A stretch of 64,000 nt of DNA. Origin: Aphrophora alni (taxonomy: Eukaryota > Arthropoda > Insecta > Hemiptera > Aphrophoridae). The stretch is from NCBI GenBank assembly GCA_963513935.1, contig OY740772.1:10572098-10636097 (forward strand), read 5' to 3'. Below the pieces are notes generated by a model, which saw nothing but the letters and a program-made list of their open reading frames with translations, made no database searches and was not told the origin of the DNA. The translations under genes were made by a program, and so were the position numbers. The first letter of the stretch is position 1. The number at the start of each line of letters is the position of its first letter. Below are positions 36,440 to 46,918 of this stretch, piece by piece.

Positions 36440-36560
36440 TTGTATGACTGTATATGTATATGTAATTGTGTTTTTAATTTTCCTGATGATGGGCGAATAA
36501 CCCGAAACTGCAGTAGAGACAAGGTAAGAATATACCTCAAATAAGCATTAGTGGACATGT
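36440..36560 (+). mobile_element. Hammerhead-bearing Penelope-like terminal repeat, right
   Basis: Inverted partner of 35237-35440. The AATTGTGTTTTTAATTTTC lead into the hammerhead is shared with it. Confidence 0.6.
36479..36519 (+). ncRNA. Hammerhead ribozyme motif
   Basis: CTGATGA at 36483-36489, stem II GGG/CCC with loop CGAATAA, GAAA at 36504-36507, helix III ACTGCAGT, predicted cleavage after A36515, stem I TTTC/GAGA. It differs from the minus copy by one loop base. Confidence 0.7.
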
Positions 36561-37734
36561 AATAATATACTGAAAATAAATTCAGTTCTTTCTGAACTAA
36601 ACAAGTTTCTGAAGAAACTTTCATTTCTTTTTCATTTTACACAACCATAATGACAATTATAACACCTGACCTTGCAAAATAACAGGTTTACCAGAGGATC
36701 TTACATGCGCATAGACTTTAGGGTAAAAAAAAGTATATCAATAAGATATTCGAAAATAAGTAACCACTTCATCATCATAGTTTAGGTGGATGTAATTCCT
36801 AATCCAAAAACATTTTTAAAGTATTCACAATATCACAGTTTGAGTTTAGTTCCAACAGTGTAATTGGTAGAAAACTACCAAAATTGTTAGAACATTCCGT
36901 AAAACGTTAAAGTATTTTACAAATTATACAAAAAAGATTGTTTTATATACAATTATTATTTATAATTTTATTATTATAGAATTTAGTGAAAGCATTACAA
37001 TGTTTTGGTCGGAGTAGAGACCAGGAGGGTGCACATTGTGTCAGACATTAAGATATCCAATAGCCAGTTTCTTTTCACTTTTGAACTCTTCATTCATGGT
37101 ACGAACATGAGACCATATGAACATGGTACGAACATATTGACCAGACGCTGTTTGGTTAATTTATGTGTATTATTAAATACAATTTTTAAGGATTGGTTTC
37201 TCTTCCCTAGGTTCAGACACTCCTCGTAGGCAGGAAAACGTTTGTCAGTGTAAGTAGAAATATCTTGAGAAAGTGGTTAGATGTCAGATATCCTTAACTG
37301 CTGGTAAGAGCTCTCTTGGGGAACAGTCATTGTAACAATCCAACCAAAACATCTCTCTAGTTCCCGAGTAGGAATGATCCGAGAAAGGTCTTAAGCTAAT
37401 TAACTGGATATCAAGCATTAAAGAAATATCTGAACAACCTAGATATCATAACCCGTGTGTTTTTATTTGTTGTGTTTAAAGGCAAAAAAGTTTCGGTTAT
37501 CATTGTCTTAAAATAACATGACAAGAACATAATATACCAATACACTCAGAATACTCTTAGGGTCGGAAAAGAACAAGACTTGGTCAAGAGAGACTGGACA
37601 GGAAAGAAGGGGTGAACATGAAAGATAACTCAAGACTACATGAAAAAAGTATATATACAAATAGGTTCACTCTGCCTGTTTTCACTATAGTAAACACTTG
37701 AGGGAACCGATATACAACCTAACCTAACTCATGG

Positions 37735-37992
37735 AAAATTGAAAGAGACTATGGTCAGTAAACTGAGACAGTAGATCACCTCTAATTGTTATGGGATGTA
37801 CAGGAACATATCTGAATCCTCTACGATAATCTAGAAAAGTAGGTTCAAGTTATCACAAAGAATGTGGAAACAAACTGAGTGGATTAGTAAATGGAAACAC
37901 ACAAATAACTTTGAGACTGAACTATATAAGAATTTACGTGTAGATTCATTTAGTCTAATAAGCGTTCTTTGTTTAATGTTTGGAATATGATT
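37735..37992 (+). pseudogene. LINE ORF2 C-terminal relic (tentative)
   Basis: Plus-strand sequence gives TETVDHL followed by LLWDV, resembling the E-T-V-x-H-L-L-x-x-C-P zinc-knuckle-like end of several LINE ORF2 proteins. It then gives an uninterrupted 36-codon stretch, WISKWKHTNNFETELYKNLR then VDSFSLISVLCLMFGI-stop. Several stops interrupt the first part. There is no reverse transcriptase domain nearby. A hexamer TAACC block lies just upstream (37717). The assignment is inferred from motif order and remains tentative. Confidence 0.4.
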
Positions 37993-38099
37993 TATCTTTG
38001 GTTATGTTTTGTTAGGAATATTGATTTACATACTTATTTAAGACTATACTTTACTTAAAACATTTTAGATACGAGATATTTCTGTGTTCAGCTATGGTA

Positions 38100-38290
38100 G
38101 TCAAAGTTTAATGTAAATCATGATATCGAAAGTGAAGGACGAATTGCTAAGAAAGTTTGGCCAAATTGGAAATTCGCGTGATCTAGTTTGCTACGTAATC
38201 ACGAAAACAGTATTATCTTTTGTTACGAAGTATTCCCGGCGGTGGGGTTATTTAAACTTTAAAAACATTTAAAGGAATAACTCTTTCTTG
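38100..38290 (+). repeat. Dispersed repeat, pair with 20330-20490
   Basis: Same ordered blocks as the earlier copy. The extra GCTAAGAAAGTTTGGCC between blocks suggests an indel. Confidence 0.6.
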
Positions 38291-38999
38291 TATGGACAAC
38301 ATCCATTACAACTTCTATGTGGTTTCGATATAATCACCGTGTAGTAGATATTCTAAGTTAATATTTTATTTTGTATTGCCATCTTATTAAATTTTATACA
38401 CACTTTCATTCATCAATTTATTTGCAAACAATTTATACAATTACCCAATGTCATTTACGAAAAAATGTGACAAAATAATAGTAGGAAAAAAATTCAATAC
38501 CGACGTGTTCTAGGGATTAAATATTAAATTGGCTTGAAATTTAACATTTTTTATAGATGCAAAAAATTGTTGCAACAAAATGCCCAAAAAATCGTTAACA
38601 ATTGGTTGTTACAGGCTCTTAATGTGTGTGATATATTTTAATTTATTTTTTCCTTGACCATAAAAGCTCAAAGTTATATTGCACCCGTTAAAATCGTTTA
38701 AAAACCAATTATTAAAATCAAATCTGTATGTTTAAAATATTGATTGGAAAAATATCATTTTGTTTTGTTTCCCCTATCATATCCAAACTGTTAAAATAAA
38801 ACAAGTAAATCCACATCTTGTCCCACAAATACAACAGTCGAATCACTATCAATTTCAACCTCATTTATTGCAGTCCTAACAATAATTATATCTGCGTCTT
38901 TTTCAGCAAGTTTATATTTTCGTTTATGCTTGGTTTAATTTCGAAACTAACAATATTAATTAATTGATAGAATCTGGTTGAGCACTGTGGTGAAATTCA

Positions 39000-39187
39000 A
39001 AATAATAATTCGAATTTCCCCTAACCACAATCACTAGAAACTTAATAAACTAATTGTTCTTTATTAATTAATTAAGAACCTAAGCCTAAGGGGATTAAGT
39101 GGAAATAATTAATTAATAAAGAACAATTAACCAGAATAATTGTGTTTCTAGTGATTGTGGTTAGGGGCAAATTCGAATTATTATTGT
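39000..39187. repeat. Near-palindrome, approximately 75-bp arms
   Basis: AATAATTCGAATTTCCCCTA and ATCACTAGAAAC (39004-39040) return inverted at 39145-39187. TAATTGTTCTTTATTAATTA (39051-39070) returns inverted at 39107-39128. The loop is only about 30 bp. The transcript would form a long hairpin. No hammerhead core is seen inside. Confidence 0.75.
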
Positions 39188-40318
39188 TAATTAATTGAAT
39201 TTAATATGTTTTACATTACTCAAGAAGTAATTTCACCTTGCTAATTTTAGTGGTTGAGTCAATATGTATTCCTCAACCAGTGCTGTATTGTTTTCGATCC
39301 AATCTTTCAACAGATTCAGTTGGATGTTACATCTTAGGGATATTCAGCGAAAACGAACCAATTATTTGGTTAGATTAGGTTGATTGCTTTTTTTGCTGCC
39401 TTTAAACTCAACATTTTGAAACACTGAGATAAGAGGTGTTTAGGGCAACTCTTGTACTTTCCAACCATGCTTTCTGACTGAAGATATGTTATTACCTAAC
39501 AAAGGGACTTCCTATGGTTTAATTGTTTGCAAAAACTACCAAGGCTACAAATGTTCATCTTTAGAATAAGATTTTGTATAAAAAGATCTAAGTTTTCAGT
39601 AAATAACAAAGTTTTACAAATATAATTTATAAAAATTATAAACATTAAAAAAAATGTTTTTCGTCTTTTGTTTAAATTGTCTAAGCAACAAATTAGCGGA
39701 CCTTAATAATATATAGCTCATTTTGTAGGTTTTTTCCAATTATCTACAACATTGTCCATAGTAGCTAAAGCGGTTTGACATGTAGATTGCGTGCAAAATG
39801 CAAAAACTAAGTTTTTAGCGATTGTTTCGTTTATTTTTTTGTTAAAAAAAAGCATCGATAAAAAATGTTGATATTTATGTCCATTAGTTATATTTTATCT
39901 CTAGAATATTTTGGTGTTGGTTTTGCTCTACTAATAATTTTGTCACCAAAAGGCCTTTTTTCTGTAAGTGAATTAGGCTAAATATTTATGATTTCACTTC
40001 GCTCTCTTGTTGAAGCTGCTCAAGAAATTTAGGCTCATTAGATTAAGCTCAGCTAGCTGCAGTTTTCGTTGTCTGTTCACTTCCCTGATTGTGTCTACAC
40101 AATCTATTGGTGAATGTAAACAGGAAAATGAAAAATATTAGAAAAATCCAATGATTTCAGCTTTAAAAAATATTTTTAATCTATTCTCTCTAATTCTATT
40201 TAAATACCGTTAGGGTACAATGTTTGTGAAGTAAAAAGGTGCAGCTCTAAGTTACGTTTAAAAGAGAAATAAAAAAATATACAAAATTTAATTGAAACAT
40301 AAATTTCGAATGAACATG

Positions 40319-40530
40319 AATACAAACATCCAATGAGGCTTTTGGTTGCAATAGGAAAGAAGTAATCCCCAAACCACAAATAAAACACAAACACAATTAA
40401 TGTAAGAAATTTTAATAAAGGGTTACTCTTATGGACATTTCGGTAACATTGCTACCATCATCAGTGGAATATAAACCAATATACTCTTCAGTTGACCGGG
40501 AAGCCATTATAAATACAAACATCCAATGAG
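40319..40530 (-). mobile_element. Hammerhead repeat unit bounded by a 19-bp direct repeat
   Basis: AATACAAACATCCAATGAG is exact at 40319-40337 and 40512-40530. Between them lies a minus-strand hammerhead, AATTGTGTTTGTGTTTTATT and GGTTTGGGGATTACTTC, as in the foldback at 43895. The 19-mer also resembles the tail of that element. The repeat may therefore mark partial tandem units of about 193 bp rather than a target duplication. Confidence 0.55.
40431..40467 (-). ncRNA. Hammerhead ribozyme motif with strong stem II
   Basis: Minus strand: CTGATGA, T, GGTAGC-AAT-GTTACC (six pairs, one G-U), GAAA, TG, TC. Helix III is reduced to one or two pairs, and stem I is not convincing. It is probably inactive as a monomer. 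Confidence 0.55.
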
Positions 40531-41716
40531 CCTTGTATTTGTACACTTTATGTAATTGATGAAATAATGAATTAATATTTTATTTCTTTATCTTACTTCC
40601 GGTTAACATTGTACAAATATAAAGACGAATAAAATTCAGGATGTCGTTGACCTTTTTCATCAAAATCGATTGAGACACATTTTTGTGGGTATATCCATGA
40701 GTCCAAGAATTTTTGAATGACGACTGAATGTAGTCTGTCTTTGATCGTGTGAGCAGTGTTCCACAACTCAAACGCTTAACGGATAATCCGGTTTCAAATT
40801 TGGTATATGAGCATATTTTGTTTATATCTACTTACTTTTTTCTTTTCATTTCTTTTCTTTTCTTTTTCTAATAACTTAAATTTAGGAGGTAGGCTTACAT
40901 AAAAAAAAAAATAATAAAAAATACAAACTATGATTTTCTATAACTTTCTTTGAACAATGGTCAAATTTGCTATACTCCAAGGACTAAAAACTTACTGATT
41001 ACCATCTCAACAAGAATAATTAGTGAAAAATAATCACAATTCCTCACAATCGGATATACCGATTGAGTTTAAAGTTTAGTGGATGGGAACATTAATAAAG
41101 CAAACCAGGGTCTAAAATCACAAGTAAAATATTATTACGTTCCGAATAATAGGTAAAATGAAACTTGCAGTCATTAAAATTGATTAATATTTACGCTAAT
41201 GATGCGTTTATGACATTAGCAATGCAAGTTTATTTTCTTTTTAAATGTTAATTTTCATTTTTCGACTGAACTATAGTACTGTACCGATATTTCTGGTGAC
41301 GAAATTCTCTTTTGAATTACAAGACTATTGGTACACTTTCTCCACTTCTACCGAACCAAATTCGATACATTATAGAATATGTATGTATATTATTTTTAAA
41401 TCTTCCAAATCCTACCTGGGCCGTGTCCACAACCAATGAGAACTTTGGGATCAACACTTGTAAAGACTTCAGGGCTTCTTCTATATAAACTTCATATCCA
41501 TCCAGTTAATATTTCACTTAGATGTTCTCCTATTTTCGTTTTATATTTGCAGAACCAACAGACGTCACGTTTTATTATGTTTAGTAAATATTTCACTGGG
41601 TTATTATCCATTTGGGAAAACCTTTTGCCTTCTGTCTGTTCAACCTGCTCAGTGAGAGATACTTAATTGCTTCATTTGGAATAAGAGTTTATCTTCAGAG
41701 TGAACAATTAAACGGA

Positions 41717-41754
41717 TATCTGATGATGGAGTTACGACTCTGAAACATGTCGTA
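41717..41754 (+). ncRNA. Hammerhead ribozyme motif, solo
   Basis: TAT, CTGATGA (41720-41726), T, GGAGT-TACG-ACTCT, GAAAC-AT-GTC, GTA. Downstream GAAGTCACAAGACGGA is shared with the 235-806 element, so it is the same subfamily. No inverted partner lies within several hundred bases. Confidence 0.65.
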
Positions 41755-41829
41755 ATATAGAATTCGACTGAAGTCACAAGACGGAAAAGGTAATTTATTA
41801 TTATAAGTATATTTCATATTTATAGTTAA

Positions 41830-43235
41830 TGCTGAATACAATCTCTTTAACTTTATTTGCTAGCGTATGGTCAACAGATATGACCACTTCAACTTTCGCT
41901 CCATGTTGAACTCTTCTGATAATCTACCACTTTCAAATTGATTATTATTTCGGTCAACATCCTTTAAAAAATTCAACATTCTATGATTTTGTTGTCTTTT
42001 CACTCTACAACCTTAAAGTCAGTTCCTTACCTCTCAAAGCGAGAAGATTTGTTTAGCAGTGATTTCCTTTAGACAGTTTAAGATATAGAACCCATTAACT
42101 TTGTACTGAGGACGTCATAATATGTTAGTTTCTTCCCTCATGGGCTCTGTATAGTGAATAGGGGTTTGCTAATCCGAGTTGGATCTACTCCTTCAGTCAT
42201 GTCTTAGATCCCTTTCTCTCTTGAAAAATTATTGTTATTTTCCAACGCTGAAGTTTAGTAATCGAGAGCTTGGGTTTTTAAATTTTTAATTATTCTTTTT
42301 GTTTTTCAAAGGTGATGTTGACTGAGAGGTTTTATTCTTTAATCAACGAAAGGAAAATAGGGGTTAGCTTCGTCTCACCACGAAGATTAATGCACTTCAC
42401 ACTAAACCATGTATTCTTGTCGTTCTTCCTATACAACCTTAAACACCTTTTATAATAAATAACTGACAAACGTATTCTAATAAACATGGAAAAAAAACCT
42501 TTAAACATGCATACTTGTTACGTTTAAGAAACAGTTGTCTTCACTAAAAATTACAATGGGATTTCTATAGTTTATTTTGAGAAAATACAAAACATCACTT
42601 CATTGTTAGCAAAACCAGCAAAACATGTTCTAAGGACAGTGATCAGTGGACATTTCATGAGTCTACGTCTCTCCTTGACGGAGGCTGAAAATTTATGTTT
42701 TTCAATGAAGCAATCAACAACGAAATTTCTATAAAACAATAATGTTTCTGTTGGCACAGATAATATAAACGAAAAGCAGACACTCCGGGTGTAAGGTAAG
42801 TGACCCAAACTTTAACACAGATACATTATGCATCATTCTCTGCCAACTTTAGCAAGAAATAATAAAATTGTTAATTCTACTTCACCTTTAAGTTTGTAAC
42901 AGTTTCTCTCCGACCATTCCCAAGAAACTTGGAACTTTCTTACATGAATTGGCAATAAAGTACACTCGAACACTCATTCAGTATCTCGAACATCATGTTT
43001 ATTTATGCTCATTGATATATGGAAATTACTTTAACGTTACATGTAGATAAAACGTTTTAGGCGTATCTATTCTGAAGTATGCTGACGAGGGCGCTGCTCC
43101 AGAGTTTTAATATCCTTTCTCTTTTTGTTCTTACTCACCCAGTATACAAAGTATAGGTTAAGTTTGGTAATCGTAAAAATTTAGACTTCACTTTTTGGCT
43201 GATCTCATTTCATGGGCTAAGGAAACAGAAAAAGT
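41830..43235. other. Unassigned; old dispersed repeats
   Basis: A segment near 42785-42860 (ACACAGATACATTATGCAT) recurs at 50725-50800. No gene supported. Confidence 0.35.
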
Positions 43236-43236
43236 G

Positions 43237-43505
43237 GCCCGGTGTCGTCGTCGTCGTTGGTGGTGTCGTCGTCGTCGTTGCTGGTGTCGTCGTCGTCGTT
43301 GGTGGTGTCGTCGTCGTCGTTGGTGGTGTCGTCGTCGTCGTTGCTGGTGTCGTCGTCGTCGTTGCTGGTGTCGTCGTCGTCGTTGGTGGTGTCGTCGTCG
43401 TCGTTGCTGGTGTCGTCGTCGTCGTTGGTGGTGTCGTCGTCGTCGTTGCTGGTGTCGTCGTCGTCGTTGCTGGTGTCGTCGTCGTCGTCGTTGCTGGTGT
43501 CGTCT
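43237..43505. repeat. 21-bp GTC/GTT minisatellite
   Basis: About 12-13 units of GTCGTCGTCGTCGTTGCTGG-type sequence with G/C alternation at one position (TTGGTG versus TTGCTG). The unit is a multiple of three, so every frame is open (Thr-Pro, Asp-Thr-Ser, Arg-Cys and others). I see no evidence that any is translated. Confidence 0.9.
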
Positions 43506-43894
43506 GTATGTAAGCACGATAGCGGATACAATAAATAAAATTCAACAGAAATTTGTAAGGGGAGTGAAATTTCTAGAGTGCTTATTCGTATTCAGAAAAA
43601 CCATATCAAGTTTACCCCATTTTAAACGGTTTTTTGTTAATTTTTCGTGCGTTAATCAACTTTAAACACACTAAATTAGATAATTTTCTGTTTAAATTAT
43701 GCACCTGATGGTACCAACCCCACCCTTCTACCATGATGAGTAGCAAACCATTGTCAAAAATGTGATTTAGAACCGTGAGCTCTCAAGGAAACGCGATATT
43801 ACGAGATCTGGGAGGACCTATTTACTCACATGAGCGTAACGAGTGAAGGCTCCTTCATATAAGAGCAAAGAGAATGATAAATACATCTACAAGG

Positions 43895-44026
43895 GATGAA
43901 AGAAAGTAATCTCCAAACCACAATAAAACACTAGTATAATTAACGTTACAAATTGTGTAAGTGTTTTATTTTTGGGATTACTTCTTTCATATTGATTTTA
44001 ACTACAAGGTTCATTGGATGTTATAT
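43895..44026. mobile_element. 132-bp foldback element with 14-bp target duplication
   Basis: ATACATCTACAAGG (43881-43894) and ATACATCTATAAGG (44027-44040) flank it, 13 of 14 matching. Arms begin at ATGAAAGAA (43896) and end at TTCTTTCAT (43990). A 36-bp tail follows. The arms hold the CCAAACCACAATAAAACACT motif of the hammerhead elements, but the loop has no hammerhead core. Confidence 0.65.
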
Positions 44027-44114
44027 ATACATCTATAAGGACCTACCTGAAGGCAACGTCAAGAAAATAGTGATCTGTGATATGTTACAAAACCGTGTAA
44101 CAGCGGTTTAAATA

Positions 44115-44265
44115 CACACATTCTCAACCTCGTTAGATCCTTTTTCTACAATTTAACATTTCCTAGAAGGTCCGAGAAACCATTTTTTTTGTCTTTACAT
44201 TTAGAGGATCTGCTTATATTATATTCTAGGGCTGGGTTAAGTACACTGATGGCATCTAGCAACTT
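44115..44265 (-). repeat. Dispersed family X, copy 3
   Basis: Minus strand reads CTAGGAAATGTTAAATTGTA after a GATCCTCTAAATGTAAAGAC lead. The lead is also present at 60495 and 62735. Confidence 0.5.
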
Positions 44266-44511
44266 GTTTATTAATTTTATAACGTATAAAATCAATTGTC
44301 GAAGGTTGTATGAGGATTTTAAAGTTGTAAAAAATGAGTGTTGTAAGTAGGGTTAAAATTGATCAACAACAAATTCAAATTCGAAAATTGGCAGTTCATT
44401 TGTAATTTAATTTGATTTTTTCCTAAAGAAATTTGCACTTTATTTGTATGACTAATAGACATCCTTAAATGTTATAAGTTTAGTAAAGGATTTCATAAAT
44501 CTTTAACGTGA

Positions 44512-44566
44512 ATATTTTCACCACACTGGAGTGATCATCACTGAAAGAAAACATTAGTACTATTAA
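44512..44566 (-). ncRNA. Hammerhead-like remnant, GATGATCACTCCAGTG type
   Basis: Minus strand: GTGATGA, TCACTCCAGTGTGGTGAAAA. C3 is G, so it is probably inactive. Stem II can form five pairs. Sequences of this type resemble metazoan Penelope hammerheads as I know them. Confidence 0.35.
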
Positions 44567-45007
44567 TTTACTTTGAGCTTAAAAATGTATTTACGTTTTA
44601 TTTAAAAAAATGTTGTAAATAGAATACAATATTTTAATTGTTTTAAGTTTCTATGGAAACGTGAAATTGTTGTTATTTTTTTATTACTATAATGTGTATA
44701 TTTTAAAGCATTATTCTAATATGCGGCGAAGTGGACATTTTCGTACTCTCAGTTAATTATGTATAAAAATAAATATTTATATTCTTACGACGTCGATAAA
44801 TATGTATATACTTGCTTGTTTACTTCTCCATTAATTATATACTTCTTTCAAAATTTTCTTTGATGTATACAGTATCATTTCCTCCTTTTCATTACAAAAT
44901 TAATTTAACTGTATAAAATATAAAATAAAATAATGAAAAAACGTACACTACACTAAATATACCGGGTTTTCATAAAATAATAACGCAGTTTAATTATTAA
45001 ATAACAA

Positions 45008-45218
45008 TATAACAAACACACAGAACACAATTCTCACAAAAAATACGCCTAAGTATCAGACTATAACTTATAGTTTGATTGGTGTAGATCCTGTATCATT
45101 GAAGAGGACGACCTTGTCGTTGAAACGCGTCTGATACTTAGGTGTATTTTTTGTGAGAATTGTGTTCTGTGTGTTTGTTATACTGTATAATTTTTCTCAT
45201 AAGTCAAGCTCAACATTT
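45008..45218 (+). mobile_element. 211-bp hammerhead foldback element with 15-bp TSD
   Basis: The exact 15-mer ATTATTAAATAACAA lies at 44993-45007 and 45219-45233. Arms 45008-45061 and 45129-45182 pair over 54 bases with one G-U. A 36-bp tail (45183-45218) precedes the right duplication. The left arm starts exactly at the duplication. The element has no coding sequence. The hammerhead spans the loop and the start of the right arm. Confidence 0.8.
45093..45137 (+). ncRNA. Hammerhead motif with C3 to U change
   Basis: Stem I GTATCA (45093-45098) pairs perfectly with TGATAC (45132-45137). Core TTGAAGA replaces CUGAAGA. Stem II is GACGAC-CTT-GTCGTT, GAAA is at 45122-45125, helix III ACGCGT, cleavage base C45131. 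Loss of the C3-G8 pair would be expected to disable cleavage. The rest of the fold is strong. Confidence 0.6.
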
Positions 45219-45307
45219 ATTATTAAATAACAAGAAAAAAGAGAAAAGTTACAATAAAAACATTTATTTTTTGCAATCCTCTCATTAAAAAATATTTTTA
45301 TACATAA

Positions 45308-46245
45308 CTAATACACTTTAATGTGGTCAACATTTGTTGCTCTATAGACATCCAGACGATGGTCTATTTCAGCCCACAAGTTGTACATCATTTCTCTTGT
45401 TAGAGTGGATACTGCATATCTGATTCTTTCTCTCAGATGAACCAAATTGCGATTTTTTGCGATTAAACTATTTTTTAACATGCTCCCAGAAAAAATATTC
45501 ACACATAGTCAAGTCTGGGCTACTTGAAGCCATTATATAGAGCCACCTCTGCCTATCCACCTGTTTAAGGCATCCGGGACAATGGTTTTGCTGAAAACAA
45601 AGACTATTTACATTTTTCATTTCGTCGAGTCCAGGAAGAAAATAGTTCTCCAGTATGTCCAGCTAAACATTTCCATTGATATTTTGTTCAGCGAAAAAAA
45701 TGGCCCAATTACATGTTCTTTGGACAGACCACACCAAACGTTGACTGCTATTTGATTCAACATAAAAGTAGCAAATCCTGCTCTTTTATTCATATCTATT
45801 GGCTTGTTTTTTTGAAGCATTAAGATGGAGCCTTTTGTGTAAAACTTTGTGAAGTGTGCTTGCTGGTATTCCTCGACTTCGTCGAGTTAGAGATTTTTTG
45901 GGATTTATAATACAAAACAGTCTTATGTTTTCTACGGTTTGGTTTAACACTGGTGTTCTACCAGGCCTACTTTGCTTTTAAACTGACTCTGTGTTTATGA
46001 ATGCTAACTTCAACGCGAAATATATATTTTTTTGTGAAATGGAGCTTTATTAATGTTCTTCTAAATACCCGTTGTACTAAAATCACTGACTTTAGTTCAT
46101 TTAACAACATTACACACTTAACTTTTTCTTGATCAGAAAACATGGCTTGAGGAGAAAACTTAATCTTGAAGTTTTGTTTAGAAAAAAAAAAAAGGTTAGA
46201 AATTAGCACAGCAATCGACACAGCTATTTTAATCAATGTAAACAC
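45308..46245 (-). pseudogene. Mariner-like transposase with N-terminal HTH, decayed
   Basis: Minus-strand pieces in order. First is an N-terminal helix-turn-helix of DUF4817 type, EKVKCVMLLNELKSVILVQR then VFRR. Next is a linker, PGRTPVLNQTVENIRLF / SLTRRSRGIPASTLHKVLHK (another frame). Then AVNVWCGLSKEHVIGPFFSL matches the V-x-V-W-C-G-x-x-x-x-x-x-I-G-P-F-F motif. Then QQNHCPGCLKQ, remains of the Q-Q-D-G-A-P-P-H catalytic block, and SSPDLTMCEYFFWEHVK for the SPDLTPCDFFLWG-x-x-K motif. The C-terminus is RLDVYRATNVDHIKVY-stop. Several frameshifts and an internal deletion around the second Asp show that it is inactive. Full-length relatives are about 350-450 residues. The MITE at 46918 is a plausible substrate type for this family, but the link is inferred. 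Confidence 0.75.
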
Positions 46246-46387
46246 AAAACAGATCGAGCTACCGGATGCAGTGGTATGAATTTTTTTATTTGTCTCATTT
46301 CAGTTTTATGGACAGTTAAAACTGCACCAATATTTTATGTAAGCCCTGTACATAAAATATTCAAGAACTAAACAAAAGCAAACTTAT

Positions 46388-46418
46388 TTTCAATACAACT
46401 TAACACACAAGTACTTTC

Positions 46419-46457
<39 letters not shown>

Positions 46458-46861
46458 AATTTTTAATCTGACCCAATCTAACCAGATTTGTGTAAAAAAT
46501 TTATTTAAATGCCATTTTCAGTCAAATAGACTAATTTTGAACGAAATGTTGGAATTTCATAAACATTATATAAATAAATAAACATTAGTATAAATAGGCG
46601 ACGTCGTTGTCTAGATAAAGCCCCGATTTATTGAAAAAAATGAGAAAATTGCAAAATGACAAAATTTATGCTTTTTACCCTAATTTATAAATTCTTGCAT
46701 ATCTTCCTAGAAAGTAGGTAAAAGAAAAAAATGAAAATTACAAAGAGTACTCTATGACTACTTCTTATTAAATTACACTGCTTTAAATTTTTTCGACAAT
46801 GGACAACTGTGGCCGTAAAAATGAATATACAATTTCAATACAACTTAACACAAGTACTTTC

Positions 46862-46870
<9 letters not shown>
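46388..46870. mobile_element. Foldback-family fragment between 40-bp direct repeats
   Basis: CAATACAACTTAACACACAAGTACTTTCTG before 46420 recurs, lacking one CA, at 46836-46862. Each is followed by (TA)n. Between them, 46431-46832 matches the centre and right arm of the 21553-23090 element (ATTTTTAATCTGACCCAATC, TTACACTGCTTTAAATTTTT). It could be an insertion into a TA tract followed by duplication. Confidence 0.65.

Positions 46871-46917
<47 letters not shown>
46866..46917. repeat. (TA)n microsatellite
   Basis: About 25 TA units directly abutting the left end of the MITE at 46918, consistent with TA as its target. Confidence 0.9.

Positions 46918-46918
<1 letters not shown>

Noticed and set aside
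36406..36624. 72-codon minus ORF
   Set aside because: It is the antisense of the hammerhead repeat at 36479-36519.
36770..36785. Additional hammerhead core (CATCATCAT)
   Set aside because: No stem II or GAAA partner at the right distance on either strand.
43188..43665. Five overlapping ORFs with Thr-Pro, Asp-Thr-Asn, Arg-Cys or Ser-rich repeats
   Set aside because: 21-bp minisatellite open in all frames. None has unique domains at its ends.
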